Source: Sphingomonas sp. Root241
GTDB taxonomy: Bacteria; Pseudomonadota; Alphaproteobacteria; Sphingomonadales; Sphingomonadaceae
Length of the DNA stretch: 64,000 nucleotides
Direction: 5' to 3'
Assembly (NCBI RefSeq): GCF_001428865.1
Contig: NZ_LMIV01000002.1
Coordinates: 628,903 to 692,902, forward strand
The notes beneath the pieces were generated by a model. It was not told the origin of the DNA, ran no database searches, and worked only from the letters and a program-made list of their open reading frames with translations. Numbering within the stretch: the stretch's first letter is position 1; each line of letters begins with the position of its first letter. Position numbers and translations under genes: made by a program. Positions 33,879 to 43,114 of the stretch are shown here, one piece after another.

Positions 33879-34609
33879 GCCTTCAGGCCGCGACCGCGGC
33901 GCCGCCGCCTCCCGGGCAGGAGCCGCCGCGTTATGCCGAGTGCATGGATCTCGCGACCGGCGATCCCTCGCAGGGCGCGGCGGCGGCGGCGAAGTGGAAC
34001 ATGGAGGGCGGCGGGATGCTCGCGCGGCAATGCCTCGGCGTCGCTTATGCCAACCAGAAGCGCTGGCCCTCGGCAGCGGCGGCGTTCGAGGAGGCCGCGC
34101 GGGCGGCGGAGAGCGCGCATGACGTGCGGTCGGCGAATTACTGGGCGCAGGCAGGCAATGCCTGGCTGGCAGCGGGCGAGCCGGTCAAGGCGCGCGCGGC
34201 GCTCGATGCGGCGCTGGCGAGCGGGAATTTGACCGGGCTGGCGCTGGGCGAGGCGCGGCTGGATCGGGCGCGGACATTGGTTGCGGCGGGCGACATGGAA
34301 GGGGCGCGGGGCGATCTCGATCGGGCGCTGGCCGACGCCAAGGCGGATCCGCTGGCGTGGCTGCTCTCGGCGACCTTGGCGCGGCGGCAGGGCGATCTGG
34401 CGCGCGCGAAGACCGATATCGCAGAGGCGCTGCGCCGCTCGGCGGACGATCCGCAGGTCCAGCTTGAGGCAGGTAACATCGCCGCGGTGAGCGGCGACGA
34501 GGCGGGCGCCCGAACCGCCTGGAACCGGGTGGTCGAGCTGGCCCCGGGGAGCCCGACGGCGGAATCGGCGCGCAAGGCGCTGACGCAGTTCGGGACGGCG
34601 GAGAAGTAA
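33860..34609 (+). CDS. Exported tetratricopeptide-repeat protein
   Basis: 249 residues. A short hydrophobic start (FFLLLSLQAATA) acts as signal peptide or anchor. From about residue 50 there are consecutive TPR units (CLGVAYANQKRWPSAAAAFEEAARAAES, AQAGNAWLAAGEPVKARAALDAAL, ARTLVAAGDMEGARGDLDRALADAKAD, SATLARRQGDLARAKTDIAEALRR). It is a probable periplasmic scaffold of unknown partner. It overlaps the upstream hydrolase gene by 19 bases in another frame. Confidence 0.8.
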   Translation: MFFLLLSLQAATAAPPPPGQEPPRYAECMDLATGDPSQGAAAAAKWNMEGGGMLARQCLGVAYANQKRWPSAAAAFEEAARAAESAHDVRSANYWAQAGNAWLAAGEPVKARAALDAALASGNLTGLALGEARLDRARTLVAAGDMEGARGDLDRALADAKADPLAWLLSATLARRQGDLARAKTDIAEALRRSADDPQVQLEAGNIAAVSGDEAGARTAWNRVVELAPGSPTAESARKALTQFGTAEK

Positions 34610-34618
34610 TCTTCTTGC

Positions 34619-34743
34619 TCCCCTCCCTGCAAGGGAGGGGCTGGGGGTGGGTGCGAGCGTTAGCGAGCCCCCTCCGATTGCGCTGGAGGGCCGACGCTTG
34701 CGCGTCGGCACCCACCCCCGACCCCTCCCTTGCAGGGAGGGGA
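34619..34743. repeat. Family A composite palindromes (copy A4)
   Basis: Two CCCTCCCTGCAAGGGAGGGG-type palindromes (about 34619-34640 and 34722-34743) flank a GGGTGGGTGC...GCACCCACCC stem and the smaller hairpin GCCGACGCTTGCGCGTCGGC. The whole could fold into one long cruciform. Confidence 0.8.
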
Positions 34744-34785
34744 GTCGTAGTCCTATCTCGCGGGCAAACAGCGACGGGAAGCCGC

Positions 34786-35241
34786 ATGCACTATCTCCAC
34801 ACCATGATCCGCATCACCGATCCGGAGGCGACATTGCGGTTCTTCGAACTGCTCGGGCTCGAGGAAGTGCGGCGGATGGAGAGCGAGAAGGGGCGGTTCA
34901 CCCTGATCTTCCTCGCCGCGCCCGAGGATTCGAACGGCCCGGGCAAGCGCGCCAAGGCCGAGGTCGAGCTGACTTATAATTGGCCCCCCGAGGACGGGAG
35001 TGCGGCCGAAGTCTATACCGGCGGGCGCAATTTCGGGCACCTCGCCTACCGCGTCGACAATATCTACGAGACGTGCCGGCGGCTGATGGACAATGGCGTG
35101 ACGATCAACCGCCCGCCGCGCGACGGGCACATGGCGTTCGTGCGCACGCCCGACAATATCTCGATCGAATTGCTCCAGGCGGACGAGCCTCTCGCGCCGG
35201 CCGAGCCCTGGGCGTCGATGCCGAATATCGGCGCCTGGTGA
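34786..35241 (+). CDS. gloA: Lactoylglutathione lyase (glyoxalase I)
   Basis: 151 residues, VOC superfamily. It isomerises the methylglyoxal-glutathione hemithioacetal to S-lactoylglutathione. Expected metal ligands are H5, E61 (VELTYNW), H85 (FGHLAYRV) and E128 (ISIELLQ). The ATG at 34786 gives the typical family N-terminus (MHYLHTMIRI). Its stop overlaps the GTG start of the next gene (GTGA), and gloB lies 1.3 kb downstream, so the two-step detoxification pathway is locally clustered. Confidence 0.95.
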   Translation: MHYLHTMIRITDPEATLRFFELLGLEEVRRMESEKGRFTLIFLAAPEDSNGPGKRAKAEVELTYNWPPEDGSAAEVYTGGRNFGHLAYRVDNIYETCRRLMDNGVTINRPPRDGHMAFVRTPDNISIELLQADEPLAPAEPWASMPNIGAW

Positions 35242-36284
35242 CTCCCGCCGCCGCCCGTTTCCTCGAACTGACCGGCGCCGCGGTTCCGATCGTGCAGGCG
35301 CCGATGGCGGGCGCGGGCGGCGTCGCGCTGGCGGCGGCCGCAATTCGGGGCGGGGCGCTGGGCTCGCTGCCTTGCGCGATGCTCTCGGACATTGAAGTAC
35401 GCGCGCAACTTGCCGAAGTGCGCGCGGCGGCGAAGGGGCCGCTCAACCTCAATTTCTTCTGCCACGAACTCGATGATACACCCGACGACAGCGCCTGGCG
35501 GCGCGCGCTCGGCCCGCTTTATGCGCACGAAGGCGTAACGCCACCGGAGGGCGGCGGCGCGCTGCGGCGGCCGTTCGACGCGGCGCTGTGCGAAGCGGTC
35601 GAGGCGGTGCGGCCCGAGATCGTCAGCTTCCATTTCGGGCTGCCGGCGCCGACACTGCTCGCGCGGGTCAAGGCAGTGGCGAAGGTGTTCGGCAACGCGA
35701 CCACCGTCGACGAAGCACGCTTCCTCGAGCGGCAGGGCTGCGACGCGGTGATCGCGCAGGGGAGCGAGGCCGGCGGGCATGCCGGATGGTTCCTCGAAGG
35801 GCATCGGCCGATCGGCACGCTGGCGCTGGTGCGGCGGATCGTCCGCGCGATCGACGTGCCGGTGATCGCCGCGGGCGGGATCGTCGACGGTGCCGGCATC
35901 GCCGCGACGCTGGCGCTGGGCGCGAGCGCCGCGCAGCTGGGCACGGCCTATCTCGCCACGCCCGAGAGCCTGGTTTCGCCGATGCACCGGGCTTTGCTGG
36001 GCAGCGAGGCCGAGACCGTGTTCACCAATGTGTTCACCGGCCGCGAAGCGCGGGGTTTCCGCAATCGGCTCGTCGACGAACTCGGGCCGATCTCGCCGCT
36101 TGCGCCGGCCTTTCCCTATGCCGCAACCGCGCTCGCGCCGCTGCGCGCGGCGGCGGAAGCCGAGGGGCGGGCGGACTATTCGCCCTTATGGGCCGGGCAA
36201 AGCGCGGCGCTCGCCCGAGCCATGCCGGCGGAGGATTTGACCCGGCTGCTTGCCGAAGAGGCGCTTGCCTTGCTCGACCGCTAG
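35238..36284 (+). CDS. Nitronate monooxygenase
   Basis: 348 residues, starting at a GTG that overlaps the gloA stop by four bases. FMN-dependent TIM-barrel enzyme of the 2-nitropropane dioxygenase family. VPIVQAPMAGAGG (N-terminal), GPLNLNFFCHEL, VSFHFGLP, QGSEAGGHAGWF (catalytic-histidine motif H-A/G-G) and VIAAGGIVDGAGIAATLALGASAAQLGTAYL (phosphate-binding glycines) are all visible. It oxidises toxic propionate-3-nitronate or alkyl nitronates. Translational coupling with gloA suggests a shared detoxification operon. Confidence 0.92.
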   Translation: MTPAAARFLELTGAAVPIVQAPMAGAGGVALAAAAIRGGALGSLPCAMLSDIEVRAQLAEVRAAAKGPLNLNFFCHELDDTPDDSAWRRALGPLYAHEGVTPPEGGGALRRPFDAALCEAVEAVRPEIVSFHFGLPAPTLLARVKAVAKVFGNATTVDEARFLERQGCDAVIAQGSEAGGHAGWFLEGHRPIGTLALVRRIVRAIDVPVIAAGGIVDGAGIAATLALGASAAQLGTAYLATPESLVSPMHRALLGSEAETVFTNVFTGREARGFRNRLVDELGPISPLAPAFPYAATALAPLRAAAEAEGRADYSPLWAGQSAALARAMPAEDLTRLLAEEALALLDR

Positions 36285-36337
36285 GCTGAGGATTCGTTCA
36301 AGTTGTTGATTTAACTTGCGGGATTCCGCCTCCCTTC

Positions 36338-36442
36338 GTCCTCCCCGCGAAAGCGGGGACCCATCTCCGACAGTTTCCACAAACGCACCGGTGCATTTTG
36401 CCGCTCGCTCAGGAGATGGGTCCCCGCTTTCGCGGGGATGAC
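36338..36442. repeat. Family B repeat (copy B5, reverse)
   Basis: Terminal arms GTCCTCCCCGCGAAAGCGG / CCGCTTTCGCGGGGATGAC with one change; the centre reads AACGCACCGGTGCATTTTGCCGCTC, reverse orientation like B3. Confidence 0.9.
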
Positions 36443-36514
36443 GCGTTTTTGAATATGAGTCCTCAGCCCAACCGAGGCTGGCGCGGAGACCGTCGCGCGC
36501 TTACCTTGGCCCGC

Positions 36515-37243
36515 ATGCTCGACATCGTCCGAATTCCCGCGCTCAGCGACAATTACATCTGGCTCGTCCACGATCCCGGCAGCGGCGAGACGATGGTGGT
36601 CGATCCGGCCGAAGCAGCCGGTGTCGAGCGAGTGCTGGCGGAGCGGGGCTGGCGGCTGACGGCGATCTGGAACACGCATTGGCATCCCGATCACACCGGC
36701 GGGAACGCCGATTTGAAGGCAGCATGGAACGTGCCCGTCATCGCGCCGGCGGCCGAGGCGGCGAAGATCCCCACCGCGGACCGGCTGGTCGGCGAGGGCG
36801 ACGAAGTGCGGCTGGGCAATCATGTCGCGCGGGTGATGGAAGTGCCGGCCCATACTGCGGGGCACATCGCCTATCACTTCGCCGGGGATGAACTGGTGTT
36901 CGTCGGCGACACCTTGTTCGCGATGGGGTGCGGGCGGCTGTTCGAGGGGACGGCGGCGCAGATGTTCGCCAACATGCAGCGGCTGGGCGCCTTGCCGGAC
37001 GAGACCCGGGTCTATTGCGCGCACGAATATACCCAGTCGAACGGGCGATATGCGCTCGTCGCCGAGCCGGACAATGCGGCGATCCGCGACCGGATGGACG
37101 CAGTCGATCGCGCGCGGGCGGCGGGGGAGGCGACGGTGCCGACGACGATTGCGCTCGAACAGGCGACCAATCCGTTCCTGCGTGCGCAAAGCATTGAAAT
37201 TCTGGCGGAGCGCCGCGCGGCCAAGGATATTTTCCGCGGCTGA
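36515..37243 (+). CDS. gloB: Hydroxyacylglutathione hydrolase (glyoxalase II)
   Basis: 242 residues from ATG 36515; the longer frame begins inside the palindromic repeat. Metallo-beta-lactamase fold with H55-x-H57-x-D59-H60 (THWHPDHTGGN), a histidine in VPAHTAGHIAYH, an aspartate in VFVGDTLFAMGCGRLFEGT and the C-terminal YCAHEYTQSNGRYAL and NPFLRA typical of GloB. It hydrolyses S-lactoylglutathione to D-lactate and glutathione. It is downstream of gloA and nitronate monooxygenase, separated by a family B element. Confidence 0.95.
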   Translation: MLDIVRIPALSDNYIWLVHDPGSGETMVVDPAEAAGVERVLAERGWRLTAIWNTHWHPDHTGGNADLKAAWNVPVIAPAAEAAKIPTADRLVGEGDEVRLGNHVARVMEVPAHTAGHIAYHFAGDELVFVGDTLFAMGCGRLFEGTAAQMFANMQRLGALPDETRVYCAHEYTQSNGRYALVAEPDNAAIRDRMDAVDRARAAGEATVPTTIALEQATNPFLRAQSIEILAERRAAKDIFRG

Positions 37244-37279
37244 GATGGTATAGGATGGCGGGGCATTGAGGAGTGTTCG

Positions 37280-37669
37280 ATGATCCGCGTCGCCGTCCCC
37301 GTTCTCCTGCTTCTCGCCGGCTGCACCGCCACCGCAGGGGCCGAACAATCGGACGCGCGCGATCGGGCGCGGCTGGACAAGGCGCTGGCGGGGCTGACTC
37401 CGGGCGAGCCGGTGCGATGCCTGCGCCGCGACCAGTATAACGAAATCCGCACCTTCGACGGCACGATCCTCTATGTCGCCGGGCGCAAGCGTCTGTGGCG
37501 CAACGACGTGGTCGGCAGCTGCCCGGGGCTGCGCCGCGGCGACATTGTCGTTTCGCGGAGCTTCGGCAGCCAGGCCTGCGATCGCGACATCATCCAGACG
37601 CGCGCGCCGACCGGCGGGTTCATGTCGGGGAGCTGTTCGCTGGGCAAGTTCACGCCCTATACGCGCTAG
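37280..37669 (+). CDS. Small lipoprotein (tandem paralogue 1)
   Basis: 129 residues with lipobox LLAGC (cysteine 15). Conserved with the next gene: a GxPxxC region, ILYVAGRKRLWRNDVVGSCPGLRRGDIVV, GSQACDRDII and a terminal GSCSLGKFTPYTR. Four cysteines after the lipobox could form two disulfides. The family is not one I can name, but such DUF-type lipoproteins are common in sphingomonads. Function unknown. Confidence 0.75.
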   Translation: MIRVAVPVLLLLAGCTATAGAEQSDARDRARLDKALAGLTPGEPVRCLRRDQYNEIRTFDGTILYVAGRKRLWRNDVVGSCPGLRRGDIVVSRSFGSQACDRDIIQTRAPTGGFMSGSCSLGKFTPYTR

Positions 37670-37683
37670 ACGGGAGAGAAGAG

Positions 37684-38082
37684 ATGCGGTTGGCAATCAT
37701 GCTGGGAGCGCTGGCGCTGGCGGGATGCACCGCCAATGCCGAGATGCAGGCGTCGCGCCAGGCGGAGGCGCAACGCGACTTGGCCGACGCGCTGAAGGGG
37801 CGCGTGGCGGGCAAGCCGCAGGACTGCATCTCCTCGCCGCAGCAGACCAATGGACCGCAGATCATTGATTCGCACACGGTCCTGTATCGCAGCGGCAGCC
37901 GCGTTTGGCGCAACGACCTGGCGGGGGACTGCCCCTCGCTCGACCCGGATTCGATCCTGGTGGTCGAGCTGCACGGCTCGCAGATCTGCAGGAACGACAT
38001 GTTCCGGCCGGTGGATCGCGGTAGCCGGATCCCGGGCGCCTATTGCCGCTTCGGCCAGTTCACGCCCTATGTGAAGGAGTGA
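37684..38082 (+). CDS. Small lipoprotein (tandem paralogue 2)
   Basis: 132 residues with lipobox LALAGC (cysteine 15), starting 12 bases after the first paralogue; AGAAGAG precedes the ATG. The core VLYRSGSRVWRNDLAGDCPSLDPDSILVVELHGSQICRNDMFRPVD...YCRFGQFTPYVKE aligns along its length with the upstream gene, so the pair arose by tandem duplication. Function unknown. Confidence 0.75.
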   Translation: MRLAIMLGALALAGCTANAEMQASRQAEAQRDLADALKGRVAGKPQDCISSPQQTNGPQIIDSHTVLYRSGSRVWRNDLAGDCPSLDPDSILVVELHGSQICRNDMFRPVDRGSRIPGAYCRFGQFTPYVKE

Positions 38083-38090
38083 CTTGAAAT

Positions 38091-38225
38091 TCCTCCCTCG
38101 CTTTAGCGGGGGAGGGGGACCAGCTGCAAGCTGGTGGAGGGGGCCTGGCCGCAGGCGATGTGCTCGCGGCTACGCCCCCTCCGTCATGCTTCGCATGCCA
38201 CCTCCCCCGCTGCGCGAGGGAGGAT
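38091..38225. repeat. Family C composite palindrome
   Basis: TCCTCCCTCGC...GCGGGGGAGGGGG at the left and CACCTCCCCCGC...GCGAGGGAGGA at the right enclose smaller hairpins (ACCAGCTGCAAGCTGGT, GCATGCTTCGCATGC-like). It separates convergent genes. A half copy occurs at 63116-63143. Confidence 0.75.
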
Positions 38226-38235
38226 TTTCACGCGA

Positions 38236-38859
38236 TCAGAAACGCGCGCCGACGCCCGCGACGATCTGCGTGTGCGTGCGGGCATAGCCCGTCGGCAGGG
38301 CGAAGATCGTGTAGTCGCCGAGATCCTGATACCGCATCTCGAGACGCCCGAAGAGGTTCTTGCGCTGGAGTTCGGCGCCCAAGCTGACGCGGAATCCGCC
38401 CTTCTCCTCGGTCTGGTCGATCGTGCCGCTGGCGTCCTCGTAGATCGAGCGCAGCTGCGAATTCACATAACCGCCACCGACATAGATCAGCGTGCGGCCG
38501 GTGGGCAGGCCTACGCGGACGCCGGCATAGAGGTCACGCCCGGCGCGGGATTCGAAACGATCCCCGTTCACGAGCAGATCCTCGATCTTGTATGCGGCCT
38601 TGGAGGTAGTGATTTCGCCCTGAATGCCGATCACGACCTTGCCGACCTGCTTGTCATAGCCGATCGACCCGCCGAAGACGACGTCGCGCGCGGCATCGGC
38701 TTCGTCATTCTCCTGGATCGTCAGCACGTCCAGGCCGACGATGCCCGCGATCGACACGCCGTCGAAATAGCCCTTTTCCGGCGCCGGTGCTGCTTCCTGC
38801 GCGAAAGCAGGCACGGCAAAGCAAAGCGCCGCAAGCGACGCCACGATCATCTTATTCAT
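38236..38859 (-). CDS. Outer-membrane beta-barrel protein
   Basis: 207 residues with a signal peptide (LAALCFAVPAFA, cleavage near 21). Alternating beta pattern with GGSIGYDKQVGKVVIGIQGEITTS, RAGRDLYAGVRVGLPTGRTLIYVGGGYVNSQLRSIYEDASG and a final LEMRYQDLGDYTIF...VAGVGARF, ending in phenylalanine. This matches the small Omp25/OmpA-like porin family. The gene is preceded by an AT-rich spacer. Confidence 0.88.
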   Translation of the reverse strand: MNKMIVASLAALCFAVPAFAQEAAPAPEKGYFDGVSIAGIVGLDVLTIQENDEADAARDVVFGGSIGYDKQVGKVVIGIQGEITTSKAAYKIEDLLVNGDRFESRAGRDLYAGVRVGLPTGRTLIYVGGGYVNSQLRSIYEDASGTIDQTEEKGGFRVSLGAELQRKNLFGRLEMRYQDLGDYTIFALPTGYARTHTQIVAGVGARF

Positions 38860-38998
38860 TTGGTCCCCCCGTGTTAACGAGCGGCCGCATAATTATGGTC
38901 GGCCGGCGCCGCGAGCGTTTTTACGCGATTCCGGCCGACTTTGATCAGTTTGTCGACTACCGTTGCGAAATCGCAACAAATTCAAATTTGCGCAATAA

Positions 38999-40291
38999 TC
39001 ACAGCACGTACCTGCTCAGGTCCGTGTTGCGCGCCACTGCCGCGAGCTGCTTGTCGACATAGGCCGCATCGATCGCAAGGGTGGTGCCGGCGCGGTCCTC
39101 GGCGTCGAAGCTGACTTCCTCGAGCAGTTTCTCCATCACGGTCTGAAGGCGCCGCGCGCCGATATTCTCGAGTTCGCTGTTAACCTCTGCGGCGATTTTC
39201 GCGACCGCGCGAATACCGTCCTCGGTGAAATCGATCGTCACGCCCTCGGTGCCGAGCAGCGCCGCATATTGCTGGACGAGGCTCGCCTTGGTGTCCGACA
39301 GGATCGCGACGAAATCCTCCTCGGTCAGCGCCTTCAGCTCGACGCGGATCGGCAGGCGGCCCTGGAGTTCGGGAAGCAGGTCGCTGGGCTTGGCGACGTG
39401 GAAGGCGCCGCTGGCGATGAAGAGGATGTGATCGGTCTTCATCGGCCCGTATTTGGTCGCCACCGTGGTGCCTTCGATCAGCGGCAGCAGGTCGCGCTGG
39501 ACGCCTTCGCGGCTGACCGATCCGCCGCGCACGTCCGAGACCGCGATCTTGTCGATCTCGTCGAGGAAGACGATGCCGTTGGCCTCCGCGTCGGCGAGCG
39601 CCTGGCGGCTGACTTCGTCCTGGTCGAGGCGCTTGTCGGCCTCTTCCTCGACGAGCTTGTCCCATGCCGCGCGGACGTTGAGTTTCCGCCGCTTGAGCGG
39701 CGTGCCGGCAAGGCCCTTCATCATCTCGCCGAGATTGATCATCTGGGCGCCGCCGCCCGGAATATCGAACGGCATCTGGGGGGCCTGCTCGACTTCGATC
39801 TCGATCTCGGTCTGGTCGAGAATGCCGTCGTGGAAGCGCTGCTTGAACGCCTCGCGGGTGGCGGTCGACGAATCCTTGCCGGTGAGCGCGTCGAGCAGGC
39901 GGCCCATCGCGGCTTCCTCGGCCTTGTCCTTCACCGCGGCGCGGCGGCGCTCCTTCTCGAGCCGGATCGCTTCCTCGACGAGATCGCGGGCGATCTGCTC
40001 GACGTCGCGGCCGACATAGCCGACTTCGGTGAACTTGGTCGCCTCGACCTTGACGAAGGGCGCGTCGGCCAGCTTGGCGAGGCGGCGGCTGATCTCGGTC
40101 TTGCCGCAGCCGGTGGGTCCGATCATCAGGATGTTCTTGGGCGTGACCTCGTCGCGGAGGTCGGCCGAGAGCTGCTGGCGGCGCCAGCGGTTGCGGAGCG
40201 CGACGGCGACGGCCTTCTTGGCGTCGTGCTGGCCGATGATGTGTGCGTCGAGGGCGGCGACGATGGCTTTGGGGGTGAGTTTCTCGTTCAT
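38999..40291 (-). CDS. hslU: HslU, ATPase subunit of the HslVU protease
   Basis: 430 residues. AAA+ unfoldase that feeds substrates to HslV. Walker [10 protein letters not shown] at 58-66, Walker [12 protein letters not shown], the pore loop region GYVGRD (about 91-96), sensor residues in [11 protein letters not shown] and the conserved C-terminal ...NTDLSRYVL that docks into HslV. Full length. It is encoded after hslV, separated by palindrome B6, in one presumed operon. Confidence 0.97.
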   Translation of the reverse strand: MNEKLTPKAIVAALDAHIIGQHDAKKAVAVALRNRWRRQQLSADLRDEVTPKNILMIGPTGCGKTEISRRLAKLADAPFVKVEATKFTEVGYVGRDVEQIARDLVEEAIRLEKERRRAAVKDKAEEAAMGRLLDALTGKDSSTATREAFKQRFHDGILDQTEIEIEVEQAPQMPFDIPGGGAQMINLGEMMKGLAGTPLKRRKLNVRAAWDKLVEEEADKRLDQDEVSRQALADAEANGIVFLDEIDKIAVSDVRGGSVSREGVQRDLLPLIEGTTVATKYGPMKTDHILFIASGAFHVAKPSDLLPELQGRLPIRVELKALTEEDFVAILSDTKASLVQQYAALLGTEGVTIDFTEDGIRAVAKIAAEVNSELENIGARRLQTVMEKLLEEVSFDAEDRAGTTLAIDAAYVDKQLAAVARNTDLSRYVL

Positions 40292-40303
40292 TGATCCATT
40301 CTC

Positions 40304-40383
40304 GTCATCCCGGCGGAAGCCGGGATCGCATGCGGCGAGCGCACGCTTCGTAACGGGGAGATCCCGGCTTCCGCCGGGATGAC
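40304..40383. repeat. Short palindrome between hslV and hslU (copy B6, variant)
   Basis: GTCATCCCGGCGGAAGCCGGGATC and its inverse GATCCCGGCTTCCGCCGGGATGAC-like arms, 80 bases in total. Shorter than the other family B copies, with different arm sequence, but the same GTCATCCC/GGGATGAC ends. Confidence 0.8.
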
Positions 40384-40385
40384 GG

Positions 40386-40940
40386 TTAATTGGCGCTGTC
40401 GAGTGTCTCCACGGTCAGCCGGTCGTTGGTGAAGACGCAGAGTTCGCCGGCGATCTTCATCGCAGCCCTTGCGATCTTTTCGGGGTCGGTCTCGTAATCG
40501 ACCAAAGCGCGCGCCGCGGCGAGGGCGAAATTGCCGCCCGATCCGATCGCGGCGACGCCGCCCTCGGGCTCGAGCACGTCGCCGTTGCCGGTGACCACCA
40601 AGGTGACGTCCTTGTCGGCGACGATCAGCATCGCTTCGAGGTTGCGGAGATATTTGTCCGTCCGCCAGTCCTTGGCGAGCTCGACCGCGGCGCGCAGCAG
40701 CTGGCCCTGATGGCGCTCGAGCTTGCTTTCCAGCCGCTCGAACAGAGTGAAGGCGTCGGCAGTAGCGCCGGCAAAGCCCGCGATCACCTTGCCGTCGCCC
40801 AAAGGCCGGACCTTCTTGGCATTGGGCTTCATCACGGTGTTGCCCGCCGAGACCTGCCCGTCGCCCGCGATGACCACCTTGCCCGATTTGCGCACGGAGA
40901 GGATCGTCGTGCCGTGCCACGCATTGCTGTTTTCGCTCAT
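40386..40940 (-). CDS. hslV: HslV, peptidase subunit of the HslVU protease
   Basis: 184 residues from 40940 ([16 protein letters not shown]). The active-site threonine is expected at T11 of HGTT after removal of the short propeptide found in alphaproteobacteria. [40 protein letters not shown] and [16 protein letters not shown] are diagnostic. A longer start at 40976 is unlikely. Confidence 0.97.
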   Translation of the reverse strand: MSENSNAWHGTTILSVRKSGKVVIAGDGQVSAGNTVMKPNAKKVRPLGDGKVIAGFAGATADAFTLFERLESKLERHQGQLLRAAVELAKDWRTDKYLRNLEAMLIVADKDVTLVVTGNGDVLEPEGGVAAIGSGGNFALAAARALVDYETDPEKIARAAMKIAGELCVFTNDRLTVETLDSAN

Positions 40941-41038
40941 AGTCGGCGGATATGGGGAGGTCGCGTGCCGTCGCAATGGGGCAACGCTCCCGAAACAAAG
41001 CTGTGGCCTATGCGGACCCAGTGAAATGGGAGTTCGGT

Positions 41039-41878
41039 ATGCGGATTTTGTGGAGAGTGATGCTGGCGGTGCTGCTGGTCGCGGGCGGACCGGCGATGGC
41101 GCAGGCGCCGCTCAAGGTGATGAGCTTCAACGTCCGCTACGCCAACGAGAATGATGGTGCCAATGCGTGGAGCAAGCGCCGCGAAGTGACTGCGGCGATG
41201 CTGGAAAAGGCCGCGCCCGATCTGTTCGGGACGCAGGAGCTGCTCAAGGTGCAGGGCGATTTCCTCGCCGCGCGGCTCAAGGGATATGCATGGTTCGGGG
41301 TGGATCGCCGCGGCGGGCATGCCGACGAGCATATGGGCGTCTTCTACCGGACCGACCGGCTAAAGCTGATCGAATCGGGCCAGTTCTGGCTCTCGGACAC
41401 GCCGGAAGTGGTGGGCAGCATCACCTGGGGGCATCCGTTGCCGCGGATGGTGACCTGGGGGCTGTTCGAGACAGTGAAGGGCGGGCGGCGCTTCTATGCG
41501 TTCAACACGCATCTCCCCTATCGCGACGAGGACGAGGATGCGCGCACCAAGGGGGCGGCGCTGATCCTCGAGCGGATCGAGGCGATGGCCGGCGATCTGC
41601 CGGTGGTGCTGACCGGCGACTTCAACACCACGCCGGGGAGCGAAGCGCACAAGCTGCTCGCCACGCGGCTGACCGACGCCCGCGACAGCGCGCCGCAGAA
41701 GCTGGGGCCGGAGATGACCTTCCACAATTTCACCGGAAAGGCCGACAAGAGGATCGACTGGATCTTCACGCGGGGCTTCACGGCGAAGCGTGTGACGACG
41801 ATCACCGATCATCAGGGGGAGGTGCAGACCTCGGATCATTTCCCCGTGCTCGCCGAGCTTGGGTGGCCTAAGCGATAG
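41039..41878 (+). CDS. Exported endonuclease/exonuclease/phosphatase family protein
   Basis: 279 residues from ATG 41039 with a signal peptide ([12 protein letters not shown]). The fold motifs are [17 protein letters not shown] (metal-binding glutamate), GVDRRGG, FNTHLPY (histidine), [13 protein letters not shown] (D-x-N) and [11 protein letters not shown] (final histidine). It hydrolyses phosphodiesters or phosphomonoesters in the periplasm; the substrate is unknown, and sugar- or lipid-phosphates are as likely as DNA. The stop is 4 bases before the threonine synthase start. Confidence 0.9.
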   Translation: MRILWRVMLAVLLVAGGPAMAQAPLKVMSFNVRYANENDGANAWSKRREVTAAMLEKAAPDLFGTQELLKVQGDFLAARLKGYAWFGVDRRGGHADEHMGVFYRTDRLKLIESGQFWLSDTPEVVGSITWGHPLPRMVTWGLFETVKGGRRFYAFNTHLPYRDEDEDARTKGAALILERIEAMAGDLPVVLTGDFNTTPGSEAHKLLATRLTDARDSAPQKLGPEMTFHNFTGKADKRIDWIFTRGFTAKRVTTITDHQGEVQTSDHFPVLAELGWPKR

Positions 41879-41881
41879 GCC

Positions 41882-43108
41882 ATGCGCCACGATGACAATC
41901 TCACCGCCGACCGGCCGACCTTCGTCAGCCATCTCGAATGTTCGATGACCGGCGAGCGTTACGCGGCGGACCAGCTGCACGGGCTTTCGCGGGTCGGACG
42001 GCCGTTGCTGGTGCGCTACGATCTGGACGGCGTGAAGAATGCGCTGACCCCGGAGATCCTGGCGGGCCGGCCGGCGGACCTGTGGAAATATCGCGAGCTG
42101 CTCCCGGTGCGGCACACGGCGAACATCGTCAGCTTGGGCGAGACCGCGACGCCGATCGTGCCGCTCCTCAGCGAGCCGGGCAATGTCTGGGTCAAGGACG
42201 AGGGCCGGCTGCCGACGGGCTCGTTCAAGGCGCGCGGGCTGGTGATGGCTATCGCGATGGCGAAGGAGCTCGGCGTCACCACGATCGCGATGCCGACCAA
42301 CGGCAATGCCGGCGCGGCGGCTGCTGCCTATGCGACGCGGGCGGGGATCGAGGCGGTGATCTTCTGTCCGGACGACACGCCCGAGATCAATGTCCGCGAG
42401 ATCGCCGCGCAGGGCGCGCGGGTCTATCGGGTCAACGGACTGATCGACGATTGCGGCAAATTGGCCGGTGCGGGGAAGGAGGCGCGCGGCTGGTTCGACC
42501 TGTCGACGCTCAAGGAGCCGTATCGGATCGAGGGCAAGAAGACGATGGGGCTCGAGCTTGCCGAGCAATTCGACTGGGCGCTTCCCGACGCGATCTTCTA
42601 TCCCACCGGCGGCGGCACCGGGCTGATCGGGATGTGGAAGGCGTTCGACGAGATGGAGGCGCTGGGCTGGATCGGCAGCAAGCGGCCGCGGATGTACGCA
42701 GTGCAGGCCGAGGGATGCGCGCCGATCGTCCGCGCCTTCGATGCGGGCGAGCGGCATGCGGTGCGCTGGGAAGATGCCCATACGGTGGCGGCGGGGATCC
42801 GCGTGCCGCAGGCGGTAGGCGATTTCCTGATCCTCGACGCAGTGCGCGCGAGCGGGGGCAAGGCGCTGGCAGTGAGCGACGCGGCACTGATGCAGGCCGT
42901 CGAGGATGCGGGCAAGAAGGACGGGCTTTTGCTCTGCCCCGAGGGCGGGGCGACGCTGGCGGCGTATCGCGATGCGCTGGCGGCGGGGCTGGTGGATGCG
43001 GAGGAGAAGGCCGTCCTGTTCAACTGCGCGACGGGGCTGAAATACCCGCTGGCGGACCAGTCGCGGTTTCTGGACCGGCACGCGCCGGTGGATTGGGCGG
43101 CCTTGTAA
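41882..43108 (+). CDS. thrC: Threonine synthase
   Basis: 408 residues, PLP-dependent. It converts O-phosphohomoserine to threonine. The N-terminal zinc-finger-like segment is reduced (SHLECSMTGERY). KDEGRLPTGSFKARG contains the PLP lysine; NGNAGAAAAAYA binds phosphate; PTGGGTGLIGMWKAF binds the PLP phosphate tail. It is the class with a short N-terminus. Some members of this subfamily have other pyridoxal functions, so a related lyase is the alternative. Confidence 0.88.
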   Translation: MRHDDNLTADRPTFVSHLECSMTGERYAADQLHGLSRVGRPLLVRYDLDGVKNALTPEILAGRPADLWKYRELLPVRHTANIVSLGETATPIVPLLSEPGNVWVKDEGRLPTGSFKARGLVMAIAMAKELGVTTIAMPTNGNAGAAAAAYATRAGIEAVIFCPDDTPEINVREIAAQGARVYRVNGLIDDCGKLAGAGKEARGWFDLSTLKEPYRIEGKKTMGLELAEQFDWALPDAIFYPTGGGTGLIGMWKAFDEMEALGWIGSKRPRMYAVQAEGCAPIVRAFDAGERHAVRWEDAHTVAAGIRVPQAVGDFLILDAVRASGGKALAVSDAALMQAVEDAGKKDGLLLCPEGGATLAAYRDALAAGLVDAEEKAVLFNCATGLKYPLADQSRFLDRHAPVDWAAL

Positions 43109-43114
43109 CCTCTC

